From Frigoribacterium sp. CG_9.8 (GTDB lineage Bacteria > Actinomycetota > Actinomycetes > Actinomycetales > Microbacteriaceae): a stretch of DNA of 64,000 nt. Of the stretch, positions 53,824-63,057 are shown one piece after another; within the stretch, counting starts at the first letter, position 1; each line of letters begins with the position of its first letter. The stretch is taken from the NCBI RefSeq assembly GCF_015751965.1, contig NZ_JADOVH010000005.1, positions 1 to 64,000 of the forward strand, given 5' to 3'. The notes under the pieces were generated by a model, which worked only from the letters and a program-made list of their open reading frames with translations, was not told the origin of the DNA and ran no database searches. The translations under genes were made by a program, and so were the position numbers.

Positions 53824-55989
53824 CTATTCGATCGGCGGCGCATCCCCCCTGCGGATGCTGAGCGCGTCGGTCTCCGAGTCGAGGTCGACCACCACGATGT
53901 CCCCGTCGCGGATCTCGCCGCTGAGCAGCGCCGTTGCGAGGGTGTCGTCGATCTCGTGCTGCATCAGCCGGCGAAGCGGGCGCGCTCCGTAGCTGGGGTC
54001 GTAGCCGCGTTCGGCGAGCCAGCTGCGAGCATCCGGAGTCACCGCAAGGTCGAGCCGGCGGTCCTGCAGGCGCCGGGTGAGCCGGTCGATGTAGAGCTCA
54101 ACGATCTGGGCGAGGTCATCCCGGGAGAGGGCGCTGAAGATCACGATGTCGTCGAGGCGGTTGAGGAACTCCGGCTTGAAGGCCTGTCGCACCATCGCGT
54201 TGACGGCATCCTCCTTCGCCTCCGCGCTCAGCGTCTGGTCGACCAGGTACTGGCTACCGAGATTAGAGGTGAGGATGAGGATCACGTTGCGGAAGTCCAC
54301 GGTGCGACCCTGGCCATCGGTGAGCCGCCCGTCGTCGAGCACCTGCAGCAACACGTCGAAGACGCCACTGTGCGCCTTTTCAACCTCATCGAGGAGAACG
54401 ACGGAATAGGGGCGTCGACGCACCGCCTCGGTGAGCTGGCCACCCTGCTCATAGCCGATGTAGCCGGGAGGGGCACCGAGCAGCCGTGCGACCGAATGCC
54501 GCTCACCGTACTCGCTCATGTCGATGCGCACCATCGCCTTCTCGTCATCGAAAAGAAATTCGGCGAGGGCTTTAGCGAGCTCGGTCTTACCGACGCCGGT
54601 GGGTCCGAGGAACAGGAACGATCCGGTCGGCCGATCGATGTCGGCGATCCCCGCGCGCGATCGGCGCACCGCATCCGCCACCGCACGAACCGCCGGCTTT
54701 TGACCGACGAGGCGCTTGCCGAGCTCATTCTCGAGATTGAGCAGCTTCTCGGTCTCACCCTGCAGGAGGCGACCGACCGGAATACCGGTCCAGGCCGCGA
54801 CGACGGCCGCAATATCTTCCTCGGTCACCTGCTCGTTCACCATGCGCGGTTCGGTTGTCTCCACCGATTCGGCGGCGGCGATATCGCGCTCGATCTTCTT
54901 GATTACCTCGTAGTCGAGGCGAGAGGCATCTTCGTAGCGACCCTCGCGCATGGCGCGATCAAGCCCGATCCGAGCGTCGTTGAGGCGCATCCGCAGGTCT
55001 CCGACGCCCTGCAGTGACGCCTTCTCTGCGGCCCACCGCTCGTTGAGGCCGTCCAGCTTGTCTTGCCTCTCGGCCATCTCGGTGCGCAGCTTCTCGAGGC
55101 GCGCCTTCGAGGCGGCATCCTTCTCTTTCTTGAGGGCGAGCTCGGTCAGCTTCATCCGGTCGATCGCGCGCTTGAGCTGGTCTATCTCCACCGGAGAGGA
55201 ATCGATCTCCATCTTGAGTCGACTTGCCGCCTCGTCGACGAGGTCAATTGCTTTGTCAGGGAGCTGACGTCCACTGATATAGCGGTTGCTGAGGGATGCG
55301 GCAGCCACGAGCGCAGAGTCCGCGATGGCCACTTTATGGTGTGCCTCATACCGGCCCTTGAGCCCGCGCAGGATGGCAATGGTGTCTTCGACCGATGGCT
55401 CGCCAACAAACACTTGCTGGAATCGCCGCTCGAGGGCAGCATCCTTCTCGATGTATTGGCGGTATTCATCCAGCGTGGTCGCGCCGATGAGACGCAGCTC
55501 GCCACGCGCGAGCATCGGCTTCAGCATGTTGGATGCCGCAACCGAGCCCTCACCGCCGCCCGCACCCATGAGCGTGTGAAGCTCGTCGACGAAGGTGATG
55601 ATCTCACCTTCGGCGTCGTTGATCTCCTTGAGTACCGCCGTGAGACGCTCCTCGAACTCGCCACGGTACTTGGCACCGGCGACCAGGGATGCGACGTCGA
55701 GTGACACCAGACGCTTGCCCTTGAGAGAGTCGGCCACATCTCCGGCCACGATGCGCTGGGCGAGCCCCTCGACCACCGCGGTCTTTCCGACGCCCGGCGC
55801 GCCGATCAGCACGGGATTGTTCTTGGTGCGTCGGGTGAGCACCTGGCTCACCCGACGAATCTCCGCATCCCGACCGATCACCGGGTCGAGCTTGCCGGTG
55901 CGCGCGATTGCGGTGAGGTCGACACCGTACTTCTCGAGAGCGGTCTGCCGGTCTTGATCAGCGGCGGAAGCGCCTTGCAGATTGGCCAT
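53824..55989 (-). CDS. clpB: ClpB disaggregase lacking the N-terminal domain
   Basis: 721 residues, against about 860 for full ClpB. It starts right before the first AAA module ([20 protein letters not shown]) and has no Clp_N repeats. First [11 protein letters not shown] and FVDELH; the coiled-coil middle domain (about residues 265-390) is present, which separates ClpB from ClpC; second [11 protein letters not shown] and LLDEVEKAH. It solubilises protein aggregates with DnaK. The last gene of the heat-shock cluster, 5 bases after the methyltransferase gene. Confidence 0.94.
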   Translation of the reverse strand: MANLQGASAADQDRQTALEKYGVDLTAIARTGKLDPVIGRDAEIRRVSQVLTRRTKNNPVLIGAPGVGKTAVVEGLAQRIVAGDVADSLKGKRLVSLDVASLVAGAKYRGEFEERLTAVLKEINDAEGEIITFVDELHTLMGAGGGEGSVAASNMLKPMLARGELRLIGATTLDEYRQYIEKDAALERRFQQVFVGEPSVEDTIAILRGLKGRYEAHHKVAIADSALVAAASLSNRYISGRQLPDKAIDLVDEAASRLKMEIDSSPVEIDQLKRAIDRMKLTELALKKEKDAASKARLEKLRTEMAERQDKLDGLNERWAAEKASLQGVGDLRMRLNDARIGLDRAMREGRYEDASRLDYEVIKKIERDIAAAESVETTEPRMVNEQVTEEDIAAVVAAWTGIPVGRLLQGETEKLLNLENELGKRLVGQKPAVRAVADAVRRSRAGIADIDRPTGSFLFLGPTGVGKTELAKALAEFLFDDEKAMVRIDMSEYGERHSVARLLGAPPGYIGYEQGGQLTEAVRRRPYSVVLLDEVEKAHSGVFDVLLQVLDDGRLTDGQGRTVDFRNVILILTSNLGSQYLVDQTLSAEAKEDAVNAMVRQAFKPEFLNRLDDIVIFSALSRDDLAQIVELYIDRLTRRLQDRRLDLAVTPDARSWLAERGYDPSYGARPLRRLMQHEIDDTLATALLSGEIRDGDIVVVDLDSETDALSIRRGDAPPIE

Positions 55990-55994
55990 TCGGG

Positions 55995-57188
55995 TTACCT
56001 TTCCCCACGCGAGTCGGGATCGCTCGCGCTCGTCGGTAGTGCTGCGGGCACGCGTCTCCTGGACGACGTGACCGTGAACTTGGTGTTCCGCACCACCTCA
56101 CGGGTAGAGCCGATCACCGACTCGAGGGTCGGCCGATAGGCGAGGTGCGAGTTATAAACGGTCCAGAGCTCTCCCCCGGGACGCAGTACGCGCGCCGCAT
56201 CCCGGAACAAGCGATCGGCGAGTCCGGTGTGCACTGTCGCTCCCACGTGGAATGGCGGGTTGAGCACGATGAGGTCTGCACTCGCGTCGGGCTGCGACCT
56301 GAGGCCGTCATCCCGCACCACGGTGACCCGGTCGGAGAGGCCGTTCGCCTGCATGGTGGCGAGGGAGGATGCCACTGCCGCGGCCGACTGGTCGGTGGCA
56401 ATTACCGCGAGGGTGGGCCGGGACCGCGCAAGGGTTGCCGCGAGGATGCCCGTGCCGCTGCCGAGATCGATGGCTGTCACCGCATCGGCACGCACACCAT
56501 CGAGCACGGAGACCAGTAGCCGGGTACCGAGATCGAGCTTTGCGCCTGCGAAAACGGCGCCGTGGGCGCAGACCCAGAGCCCGAGCTCATCGTGATATTC
56601 ACGAACGGGGAACTGGAGCACCGAGGACTCGCTGGTTGCGGCGAGCGGCTCCCGGACGATCAGCACGCGGGACTTCTGGCGCGCGAGCGAGACATCCAGC
56701 CTGCCGAAGTGTTTCGTCAGCACAGCATTCATCGTCAGGGAGAGGTGCTTGATGCGTCCACCGGCGAAGACGACAACGCCAGGATCGGCCCAGCGCACGA
56801 TCTCACCCGCGATCTCGTCGAGCTCGGCCAACGAGCGCGGCACCTGCAGCAGCACGACGGTCGCGCCGAGGAGCAACTCGCGGCCGAGCGGTAAGTTGCG
56901 GACCTCGGTCGTGACGCCGCGGGCATTCGCCGACAGCGCGGCCTCTCCCACGAGAGCATCCTGGAACACTCGCACTGCGGTCGCGCCGAGGTGTGCCGCA
57001 GCTCCGATCGCGAGCGCACCGTAATGGTCGTTGATCACGACGACAGAGCCCGGCGGGGCTGAGGCGACGGTGTCGGATGCCTCATCGAGAATGAGGCGAT
57101 CGCTGGCATCCACCGCAAACAGGTTGGGCGCCTCCACGTCGGGCCAGCGGCGCAGGCGATCCAGATCGATGTCAGGCACGCGTTGCAC
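55995..57188 (-). CDS. RsmC/RlmG-type RNA guanine methyltransferase
   Basis: 397 residues. An N-terminal methyltransferase-like domain without motifs is followed by a class-I domain: [16 protein letters not shown] (SAM binding), ATDQSAAAV, then LNPPFHVGA and [11 protein letters not shown], the N2-guanine methyltransferase signature. RsmC (16S G1207) and RlmG (23S G1835) share this build, so the target is uncertain. GTG 57188 or GTG 57179 may be used. It lies between hspR and clpB, an unusual place, and is probably heat-inducible. Confidence 0.85.
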   Translation of the reverse strand: MQRVPDIDLDRLRRWPDVEAPNLFAVDASDRLILDEASDTVASAPPGSVVVINDHYGALAIGAAAHLGATAVRVFQDALVGEAALSANARGVTTEVRNLPLGRELLLGATVVLLQVPRSLAELDEIAGEIVRWADPGVVVFAGGRIKHLSLTMNAVLTKHFGRLDVSLARQKSRVLIVREPLAATSESSVLQFPVREYHDELGLWVCAHGAVFAGAKLDLGTRLLVSVLDGVRADAVTAIDLGSGTGILAATLARSRPTLAVIATDQSAAAVASSLATMQANGLSDRVTVVRDDGLRSQPDASADLIVLNPPFHVGATVHTGLADRLFRDAARVLRPGGELWTVYNSHLAYRPTLESVIGSTREVVRNTKFTVTSSRRRVPAALPTSASDPDSRGER

Positions 57189-57238
57189 TCGGTGTTCCGG
57201 TGATAACTGTGGGGGGATACTCGGTATTCATCGGTGCC

Positions 57239-57655
57239 TCAGTCGTGGTCACGTGGTCGCCAGACCACGAGTTGGGTGTTGCGCTTTGCACGGGTTCCGG
57301 CTCGCAGTGAAACCACCTCGCCGGTTCCTCCGCCGGCGAAGACCCGGTTGCCCGGGCGCGACAGCAGCTCATCGGCGAGCACGTGCTCGAGTTCCCGCAC
57401 GCGATCGGCGAGAGCAGCAACCTGGTTTTCGAGCTGCAGGATCCGTTTGATGCCTTCGAGGCTCACACCCTCGGTTCCCAGCCGCGCGATCTCGCGCAAC
57501 TGCATGACATCCCGCATCGAATACCGGCGGGACAGCCCGGAGGTGCGCTGGGGGACCACCAACTCGAGGCGGTCGTACTGACGCAGTGTCTGCGGATGCA
57601 TCCCCGCGAGTTCAGCCGCGATCGCGATCGGGAAGACAGGATCGGTCGCTTCCAT
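57239..57655 (-). CDS. hspR: MerR-family heat-shock repressor
   Basis: 138 residues. The MerR winged helix includes MHPQTLRQYDRLELVVPQRT, and a coiled coil follows (NQVAALADRVRELEHVL). HspR binds HAIR sequences (CTTGAGT-N7-ACTCAAG) with DnaK as partner and represses the dnaK operon; such a site is found here upstream of dnaK. It is the fourth gene of the operon, giving feedback control. Confidence 0.95.
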   Translation of the reverse strand: MEATDPVFPIAIAAELAGMHPQTLRQYDRLELVVPQRTSGLSRRYSMRDVMQLREIARLGTEGVSLEGIKRILQLENQVAALADRVRELEHVLADELLSRPGNRVFAGGGTGEVVSLRAGTRAKRNTQLVVWRPRDHD

Positions 57656-57672
57656 TGCCGTGCCTCTTCCGC

Positions 57673-58662
57673 TCAGGACCGCGACTTGGCGATCAGGTCG
57701 GCGCGGGGGTTTTCGTCGGGTTGCAGTGCGGCGAATTTCTCCAGCACCTCGCGGGCATCCGCGGTCAGGTGCGCGGGGACAGCGACCTGCACGGTCGCCA
57801 GCAGATCACCAACACCTTTATCGGTGGTGACACCGCGTCCCTTGACCCGCAGGATTCGACCGGATGGCGTTCCCGCGGCCACCCGCAGCTTCACCGGGTC
57901 ACCACCGAGAGTTGGCACCTCGATGGTCGCGCCGAGCGCCGCCTCAGTAAAGGTGACCGGCACATCCACCCGCAGGTTGAGTCCGTCGCGTTCGAACACC
58001 GGATGCCGACGCACGGTTACCGTAAGGGTCAGGTCGCCTGGCAGTCCACCGTCGTAACTCGGCTCCCCTTTGCCCCGGAGGCGGATCTTCTGACCGTCGC
58101 TCACTCCGGCCGGAATCTTCACGCTGATCGGCTTACCCTCCGCGGGCTGCAGCTTCACCGTGTCACCTTTGATGGCCGTGAGAAAGTCGAGAGTGGTGGC
58201 GGCCGTCTGGTCGCGGCCGCGTGTCGGGCCGCCAGCTCCCCGGAATCCGCCGGAGGACTGGCCGTAGCCGCCCTGGCCGAACATGCCGCTGAAGATGTCA
58301 TCGAAACCGCCCGAACCGCCGGGACGCTGTCCACCGCGCTGGCCGCCCTGGCCGAACATGCCGCCGAAGACATCCTCGAATCCGGCACTCTGGCCGGGCG
58401 CACCGGAAGTGAATCGAGCGCGGCCCGGGCCCATGGCCCGCATCTGGTCATACTCCTTGCGCTGTTCAACGTCGGCGAGAACGGAGTTCGCCTCGCTGAT
58501 CTCCTTGAACTTCGTCTCGGCTGCCGCATTGCCCGGGTTGGAGTCCGGGTGATATTTGCGGGCGAGCTTACGATAGGACTTCTTCAGTTCTGCCGCGGTG
58601 ACATCTTTGGAGACACCGAGAACGGCGTAGAAGTCCTTATCGAACCAATCCTGGCTGGCCAC
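57673..58662 (-). CDS. dnaJ: DnaJ-type co-chaperone lacking the zinc finger
   Basis: 329 residues. J domain with HPD in ARKYHPDSN, a Gly/Phe-rich linker with repeated GGMFGQGG, and two C-terminal substrate domains. The four CxxCxGxG repeats of the zinc finger are missing, so it is a type II/DnaJ1-like protein that stimulates DnaK ATPase. GTG 58662 has AAGGAGG 7 bases before it, an excellent signal, and is preferred over upstream codons. Confidence 0.94.
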   Translation of the reverse strand: MASQDWFDKDFYAVLGVSKDVTAAELKKSYRKLARKYHPDSNPGNAAAETKFKEISEANSVLADVEQRKEYDQMRAMGPGRARFTSGAPGQSAGFEDVFGGMFGQGGQRGGQRPGGSGGFDDIFSGMFGQGGYGQSSGGFRGAGGPTRGRDQTAATTLDFLTAIKGDTVKLQPAEGKPISVKIPAGVSDGQKIRLRGKGEPSYDGGLPGDLTLTVTVRRHPVFERDGLNLRVDVPVTFTEAALGATIEVPTLGGDPVKLRVAAGTPSGRILRVKGRGVTTDKGVGDLLATVQVAVPAHLTADAREVLEKFAALQPDENPRADLIAKSRS

Positions 58663-58775
58663 AGGCGCCTCCTTTCGTACCTGGTCGGTGATCGACCGGT
58701 TCGCTGCGCGAGAAGTGTCGAGATCGGATCCCGACACCTCTCGCTGCACGATCTACTTGATCAGCATTAGTTCTT

Positions 58776-59399
58776 CTATTCTGCGGGTACCGCGACTGCT
58801 ACTTTGGCAGGTCGCAGCAGGCGTTCACCGAGCTTGTAGCCCGGAGCGATCACGTCGGCGACGGTGTTGACCGTCACCCCCGGTGTCGGCAACTGAACGA
58901 GTGCTTCGTGCTGGTGAGGGTCGAACACGTCGCCCTTCTCCCCGACTACGGTGAGCCCGAACTTCTCGAGGCTCGCGCGCAGTTTGGCCACGATGACCAC
59001 CATGGGCCCCTCCGCGAGATCACCGTGAGCCTCAGCGAGTGACAGGTCGTCGAGCACAGGGAGCAGTGACTTCACCACCTCGGCTATGTTCACCTCCCGG
59101 TTCGCCTCCCGGTCACGCTCGACGCGCTTGCGGTAATTGGCGAACTCGGCCTGCACGCGCTTGAGATCTCCGAGGATCTCGGCAGCTGGGTCATTCGCCG
59201 CTGGAACTGTACCCGCATCGGGGTCTCCGGCGAGGAAGGCGAGATCGTCGTCGGTGAACGAGGTCTCGACATCCGGACCCTGTGCTTCGATCAGGCCCTC
59301 GGCCAGAGCTGCAGCCTCCGCCGCCGCCACTGCCTCAGCCCTCGCGTTCTCGTCATCACCGGATCCCTTACCGGCTTTCGGATTCTTGTTGGCTGCCAT
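58776..59399 (-). CDS. grpE: GrpE nucleotide-exchange factor
   Basis: 207 residues. A long acidic, Ala/Glu-rich N-terminal part precedes the conserved C-terminal beta domain (VGEKGDVFDPHQHEALVQ and the VIAPGYKLGERLLRPAKVAV end). GrpE releases ADP from DnaK. It starts 5 bases after the dnaK stop, so it is co-transcribed. The 113-base gap to dnaJ contains a small hairpin (GTGTCG/CGACAC). Confidence 0.95.
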   Translation of the reverse strand: MAANKNPKAGKGSGDDENARAEAVAAAEAAALAEGLIEAQGPDVETSFTDDDLAFLAGDPDAGTVPAANDPAAEILGDLKRVQAEFANYRKRVERDREANREVNIAEVVKSLLPVLDDLSLAEAHGDLAEGPMVVIVAKLRASLEKFGLTVVGEKGDVFDPHQHEALVQLPTPGVTVNTVADVIAPGYKLGERLLRPAKVAVAVPAE

Positions 59400-59404
59400 C
59401 AGCG

Positions 59405-61342
59405 TTACTTCTTGCCCTGTGCCTTGTCAGAATCCGACTTGTCAGAACCGGACTTGCCCGAGTCCGACTTGTCAGCACCGGGCTTACCGGCCTCCGGCTC
59501 GTCTTCGACGACCTCGGCATCCACGATGTCCTCATCGCCTGCGCCGGGTGCCTGCTCGCCTTCGGCTGCACCCTCGGACGACGCTGCGGCTTGCTCCTGG
59601 GAGTAGATCGCTTCGCCAAGCTTCTGCTGGCTGACGGTGAGTTTCTCGAAAGCGGCCTTCAGGGCCGTGTCGTCCTCACCGGCGAGCGCGCTCTTCAGGG
59701 CGTCGACATCGGCCTGCACATCTGCTTTCACATCATCCGGAAGCTTGTCGGCATTGTCCTTGATGAGCTTGTCGGTGGAATAGGCGAGCTGCTCTGCGGT
59801 GTTGCGGGTCTCGGCGGTTGCGCGCCTTTCCTTGTCCTCCGCGGCGTGCTCCTCCGCCTCGCGCACCATGCGCTCGATGTCATCCTTCGACAGCGATGAA
59901 CCTCCGGTGATCATCATCGACTGCTCCTTGCCGGTGCCCTTGTCCTTAGCGGACACGTGCACGATGCCGTTGGCGTCGATATCGAAGGTAACCTCGACCT
60001 GCGGTATGCCGCGGGGCGCGGGGGCGATGCCCTGCAACTCGAAGGTTCCGAGGTTCTTGTTATCGCGGGTGAACTCGCGCTCACCCTGGAATACCTGGAT
60101 CGCCACGGACGGCTGGTTGTCATCCGCGGTGGTGAAGGTCTCGCTGCGCTTGGTGGGGATGGCCGTGTTGCGCTCGATGAGTTTGGTCATGATGCCGCCC
60201 TTGGTCTCGATACCGAGACTGAGGGGGGTCACATCGATCAGCAGCACATCCTTGCGCTCGCCCTTCAGCACGCCGGCCTGGAGGGCCGCGCCAACGGCGA
60301 CGACCTCATCCGGGTTGACGCCCTTATTCGGCTCGCGGCCATTTGTCAACTTCTTGACAAGCTCAACAACAGCAGGCATGCGGGTAGATCCACCAACGAG
60401 AACCACGTGGGCGACATCCTCGACCTTGATCCCGGCCTCTTTGATGACGTCGGTGAATGGCTTGCGGGTGCGCTCGAGCAGGTCTGCGGTGAGCTCTTCG
60501 AACTTGGCGCGGCTGAGCGTCTCATCGAGGTTGGCCGGGCCGTTCTCCGTCAGGGAGAGATAGGGCAGCTGGATGCTCGTGCTCATGGAGCTCGAGAGCT
60601 CCTTCTTCGCCTGCTCCGACGCCTCCTTGAGACGCTGCTTCGCAATCTTGTCGCCCGAAACATCCACGCCGGTCGAATCTTTGAAGCGCTTGATCAGGTA
60701 GTCGACGACGCGCTGGTCCCAGTCGTCTCCACCGAGGCGGTTGTCGCCGGAGGTGGAACGCACCTGGATAGTGGAGAAGTCGTCGTCCTTGCCCACTTCG
60801 AGCAATGACACGTCGAAGGTTCCGCCACCGAGGTCGAAGACCAGGATGAGCTCGTCTTCCTTACCTTTGTCGAGGCCGTAGGCCAGAGCGGCCGCGGTCG
60901 GCTCGTTGATGATGCGAAGCACGTTGAGTCCGGCGATCTCACCGGCCTCCTTGGTGGCTTGGCGCTCGGCGTCGTTGAAGTAGGCGGGAACAGTGACGAC
61001 GGCGTCGGTCACTGCTTCTCCGAGGTACTGCTCTGCATCACGCTTGAGCTTGGCCAGGATGCGCGCGGAGATCTCCTGCGGGGTGTACTTCTTCCCGTCG
61101 ATGTCGACGGTCCAGTCGGTGCCCATGTGGCGCTTGACCGACGAGATCGTTCGATCGACGTTGGTGACGTTCTGGCGCTTCGCGGTCTCACCGACCAGCA
61201 CCTCTCCGTCCTTGGTGAAGGCGACGACAGACGGCGTCGTGCGAAATCCTTCGGCGTTCGTGATGACGGTGGGTTCTCCACCCTCGAGGACCGAGACGAC
61301 GGAGTTCGTGGTTCCGAGGTCAATACCTACTGCTCGAGCCAT
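59405..61342 (-). CDS. dnaK: Hsp70 chaperone DnaK
   Basis: 645 residues. ATPase domain: [47 protein letters not shown]; substrate domain follows. The C-terminal tail is Gly/Ser/Asp/Lys repeats ([15 protein letters not shown]), a flexible end. AAGGAGA lies 8 bases before ATG 61342. First gene of the operon, under a HAIR-overlapped promoter. Confidence 0.98.
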   Translation of the reverse strand: MARAVGIDLGTTNSVVSVLEGGEPTVITNAEGFRTTPSVVAFTKDGEVLVGETAKRQNVTNVDRTISSVKRHMGTDWTVDIDGKKYTPQEISARILAKLKRDAEQYLGEAVTDAVVTVPAYFNDAERQATKEAGEIAGLNVLRIINEPTAAALAYGLDKGKEDELILVFDLGGGTFDVSLLEVGKDDDFSTIQVRSTSGDNRLGGDDWDQRVVDYLIKRFKDSTGVDVSGDKIAKQRLKEASEQAKKELSSSMSTSIQLPYLSLTENGPANLDETLSRAKFEELTADLLERTRKPFTDVIKEAGIKVEDVAHVVLVGGSTRMPAVVELVKKLTNGREPNKGVNPDEVVAVGAALQAGVLKGERKDVLLIDVTPLSLGIETKGGIMTKLIERNTAIPTKRSETFTTADDNQPSVAIQVFQGEREFTRDNKNLGTFELQGIAPAPRGIPQVEVTFDIDANGIVHVSAKDKGTGKEQSMMITGGSSLSKDDIERMVREAEEHAAEDKERRATAETRNTAEQLAYSTDKLIKDNADKLPDDVKADVQADVDALKSALAGEDDTALKAAFEKLTVSQQKLGEAIYSQEQAAASSEGAAEGEQAPGAGDEDIVDAEVVEDEPEAGKPGADKSDSGKSGSDKSDSDKAQGKK

Positions 61343-61405
61343 GTGCGCTTTCTCCTTGCTTGTGCGGTGCTGCGTTGGGACTGTTTATTGAGATTCAGAG
61401 TGGAA

Positions 61406-61426
61406 CTTGAGTCCCACATACTCAAG
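61406..61426 (-). promoter_or_regulatory. HAIR element 1 (HspR operator)
   Basis: CTTGAGT, 7 bases, ACTCAAG: a perfect match to the HspR-associated inverted repeat. It overlaps the -10 region of the dnaK promoter, so bound HspR would block transcription. Confidence 0.93.
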
Positions 61427-61453
61427 TTTGAAACCTGTGGATAACTTTGTCAA
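61425..61453 (-). promoter_or_regulatory. Likely dnaK promoter
   Basis: On the minus strand TTGACA (61453-61448), 17 bases, then CAAACT (61430-61425). The -35 is consensus, the -10 weak, as in many repressible promoters. About 75 bases of leader would follow. Confidence 0.6.
61436..61444 (-). promoter_or_regulatory. Consensus DnaA box inside the dnaK promoter
   Basis: TGTGGATAA on the plus strand is TTATCCACA on the minus strand, the perfect 9-mer DnaA box. It fills the spacer between the -35 and -10 boxes of the dnaK promoter. A single box may be chance. Confidence 0.45.
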
Positions 61454-61468
61454 GCCGAAACCGCAAAA

Positions 61469-61489
61469 CTTGAGTCGATCCGGCTCAAC
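61469..61489 (-). promoter_or_regulatory. HAIR element 2, imperfect
   Basis: CTTGAGT, 7 bases, GCTCAAC: first half exact, second half 5 of 7. Its centre is 63 bases from that of element 1, about six helical turns, so co-operative binding is possible. Confidence 0.65.
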
Positions 61490-61598
61490 TATCAGTTTCA
61501 CGCTGTTTGCGCTCTGCCGGTCGCTCGGTTTGTCGCTCGGTTTGTCGCTCGGGAGCGTCGCGGCATAGGTTGATCAGACGGCCATCCACAATCGGCCA

Positions 61599-61630
61599 CC
61601 CCAGTGACACCGTCGCACCGGGGGTTTTTT
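61599..61630 (+). terminator. Terminator-like hairpin in the permease leader
   Basis: CCCC-A-GTG, loop, CAC-C-GGGG followed by T6. It reads in the plus direction and lies 18 bases before the permease ATG, so it would act inside the permease's own leader. Confidence 0.55.
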
Positions 61631-61648
61631 ACAACAAGCTGGAGTCAG

Positions 61649-63049
61649 ATGACTGCCCCGCGAAAGAGTGAGACCACGCCCCCCACCACGGGCGAACGCA
61701 CCCTCTCCAAGACACTCAAACCGCGTCACCTGTCGATGATCGCCATCGCCGGCGTCATCGGTGCCGGACTGTTCGTCGGATCGGGCGCCGCTATCCAACA
61801 GGCCGGACCGGGGATACTCGTGGCCTATGCAGCCGCAGGTGTCGTGGTGATCCTGGTGATGCGGATGCTGGGAGAGATGGCCTCTGCCAACCCGGAGACC
61901 GGCTCGTTCTCCGCCTATGCCGACCGCGCGCTCGGCCGCTGGGCCGGGTTCAGCATCGGCTGGCTCTACGCCTGGTTCTGGATCATTGTTCTCGGTATCG
62001 AAGCCACTGCGGGTGCCGCGATCGTGCACCGGTGGATCCCCAGCGTCGACCAGTGGATCTGGGCGCTGATCCTGATGGTGCTGCTCACCCTCACCAACGT
62101 CGCCTCGGTGAAGTCCTTCGCCGAGTTCGAATTCTGGTTCGCTTCGATCAAGGTTGCTGCGATTGCGATCTTCCTGGTGCTCGGCGTCATCGCTATTGTC
62201 GGCTTGATGCCGGGTGTGGATGCGCCGGGCCTCGACAATCTCACCGGTCGCGGTGGGTTCTTCCCGAACGGTGGCGGGGCGGTTCTCGGCGGTGTGCTCG
62301 TGGTCGTGTTCTCGTTCTTCGGCGCCGAGATCGCGACCATCGCCGCTGGTGAGTCGGAACATCCGGTCGACGCCGTGAAAAAGGCGGTGCGTTCGACTGT
62401 CTGGCGAATTCTGATCTTCTATATCGGTTCCATCGCCATTGTCGTGACGCTGTTGCCCTGGGATTCGGCGTCCGTCGCCAAGAGTCCGTATGTTGCCGCG
62501 ATCGAGTTGTACGGCATTCCCGGGGCAGGGACGATCATGGACGTGATCGTGCTTGTCAGCGTTCTGTCCTGCCTGAACTCGGGCCTCTATACGGCAAGCC
62601 GGATGCTGTTCTCACTGTCGGTTCGCGGCGACGCGCCCCGGAGCTGGTCGACAATCTCGAAGCGGGGCGTGCCGCGCAGTGCCGTGCTCGCCTCGACCGT
62701 CGTGGGGTTCTTGACCGTCGGTATGAACTACCTCGCCCCCGACACCGTGTTCCTGTTCCTGGTCAACACCTCCGGCGCAATTGCCCTGTTCGTGTGGCTT
62801 GTCATCGCGACCTCCCAGCTGATTCTTCGCCGTCGGATGAGTCGCACGGAATCAGCAGCCCTCGAGCTGAAGATGTGGGCTTTCCCCTACCTCACCTGGG
62901 TAGCGATCATCGGCATCGTCGGCCTGCTGGTAGGCATGATGGTGCTGCCGGAGACGCGGCAGTCGCTCGTGCTCTCGCTGCTGCTCGCCGCCATCCTGGT
63001 CTCGTTCGGCCTCTGGCGGTATCGTGGCGCCCGGAGCCGTGCCCGGTGA
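61649..63049 (+). CDS. APC-family amino-acid permease (GABA/aromatic permease type)
   Basis: 466 residues, twelve membrane helices. IAIAGVIGAGLFVGSGAAIQQAGPG and SANPETGSFSAYADRALG are the classic AAT signatures. Imports an amino acid such as GABA, proline or an aromatic residue by proton symport; the actual substrate is unknown. ATG 61649 with GGAG 4-5 bases before is chosen; the frame is open 15 codons further. It is divergent from dnaK. Confidence 0.9.
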   Translation: MTAPRKSETTPPTTGERTLSKTLKPRHLSMIAIAGVIGAGLFVGSGAAIQQAGPGILVAYAAAGVVVILVMRMLGEMASANPETGSFSAYADRALGRWAGFSIGWLYAWFWIIVLGIEATAGAAIVHRWIPSVDQWIWALILMVLLTLTNVASVKSFAEFEFWFASIKVAAIAIFLVLGVIAIVGLMPGVDAPGLDNLTGRGGFFPNGGGAVLGGVLVVVFSFFGAEIATIAAGESEHPVDAVKKAVRSTVWRILIFYIGSIAIVVTLLPWDSASVAKSPYVAAIELYGIPGAGTIMDVIVLVSVLSCLNSGLYTASRMLFSLSVRGDAPRSWSTISKRGVPRSAVLASTVVGFLTVGMNYLAPDTVFLFLVNTSGAIALFVWLVIATSQLILRRRMSRTESAALELKMWAFPYLTWVAIIGIVGLLVGMMVLPETRQSLVLSLLLAAILVSFGLWRYRGARSRAR

Positions 63050-63057
63050 TCCCGAGG

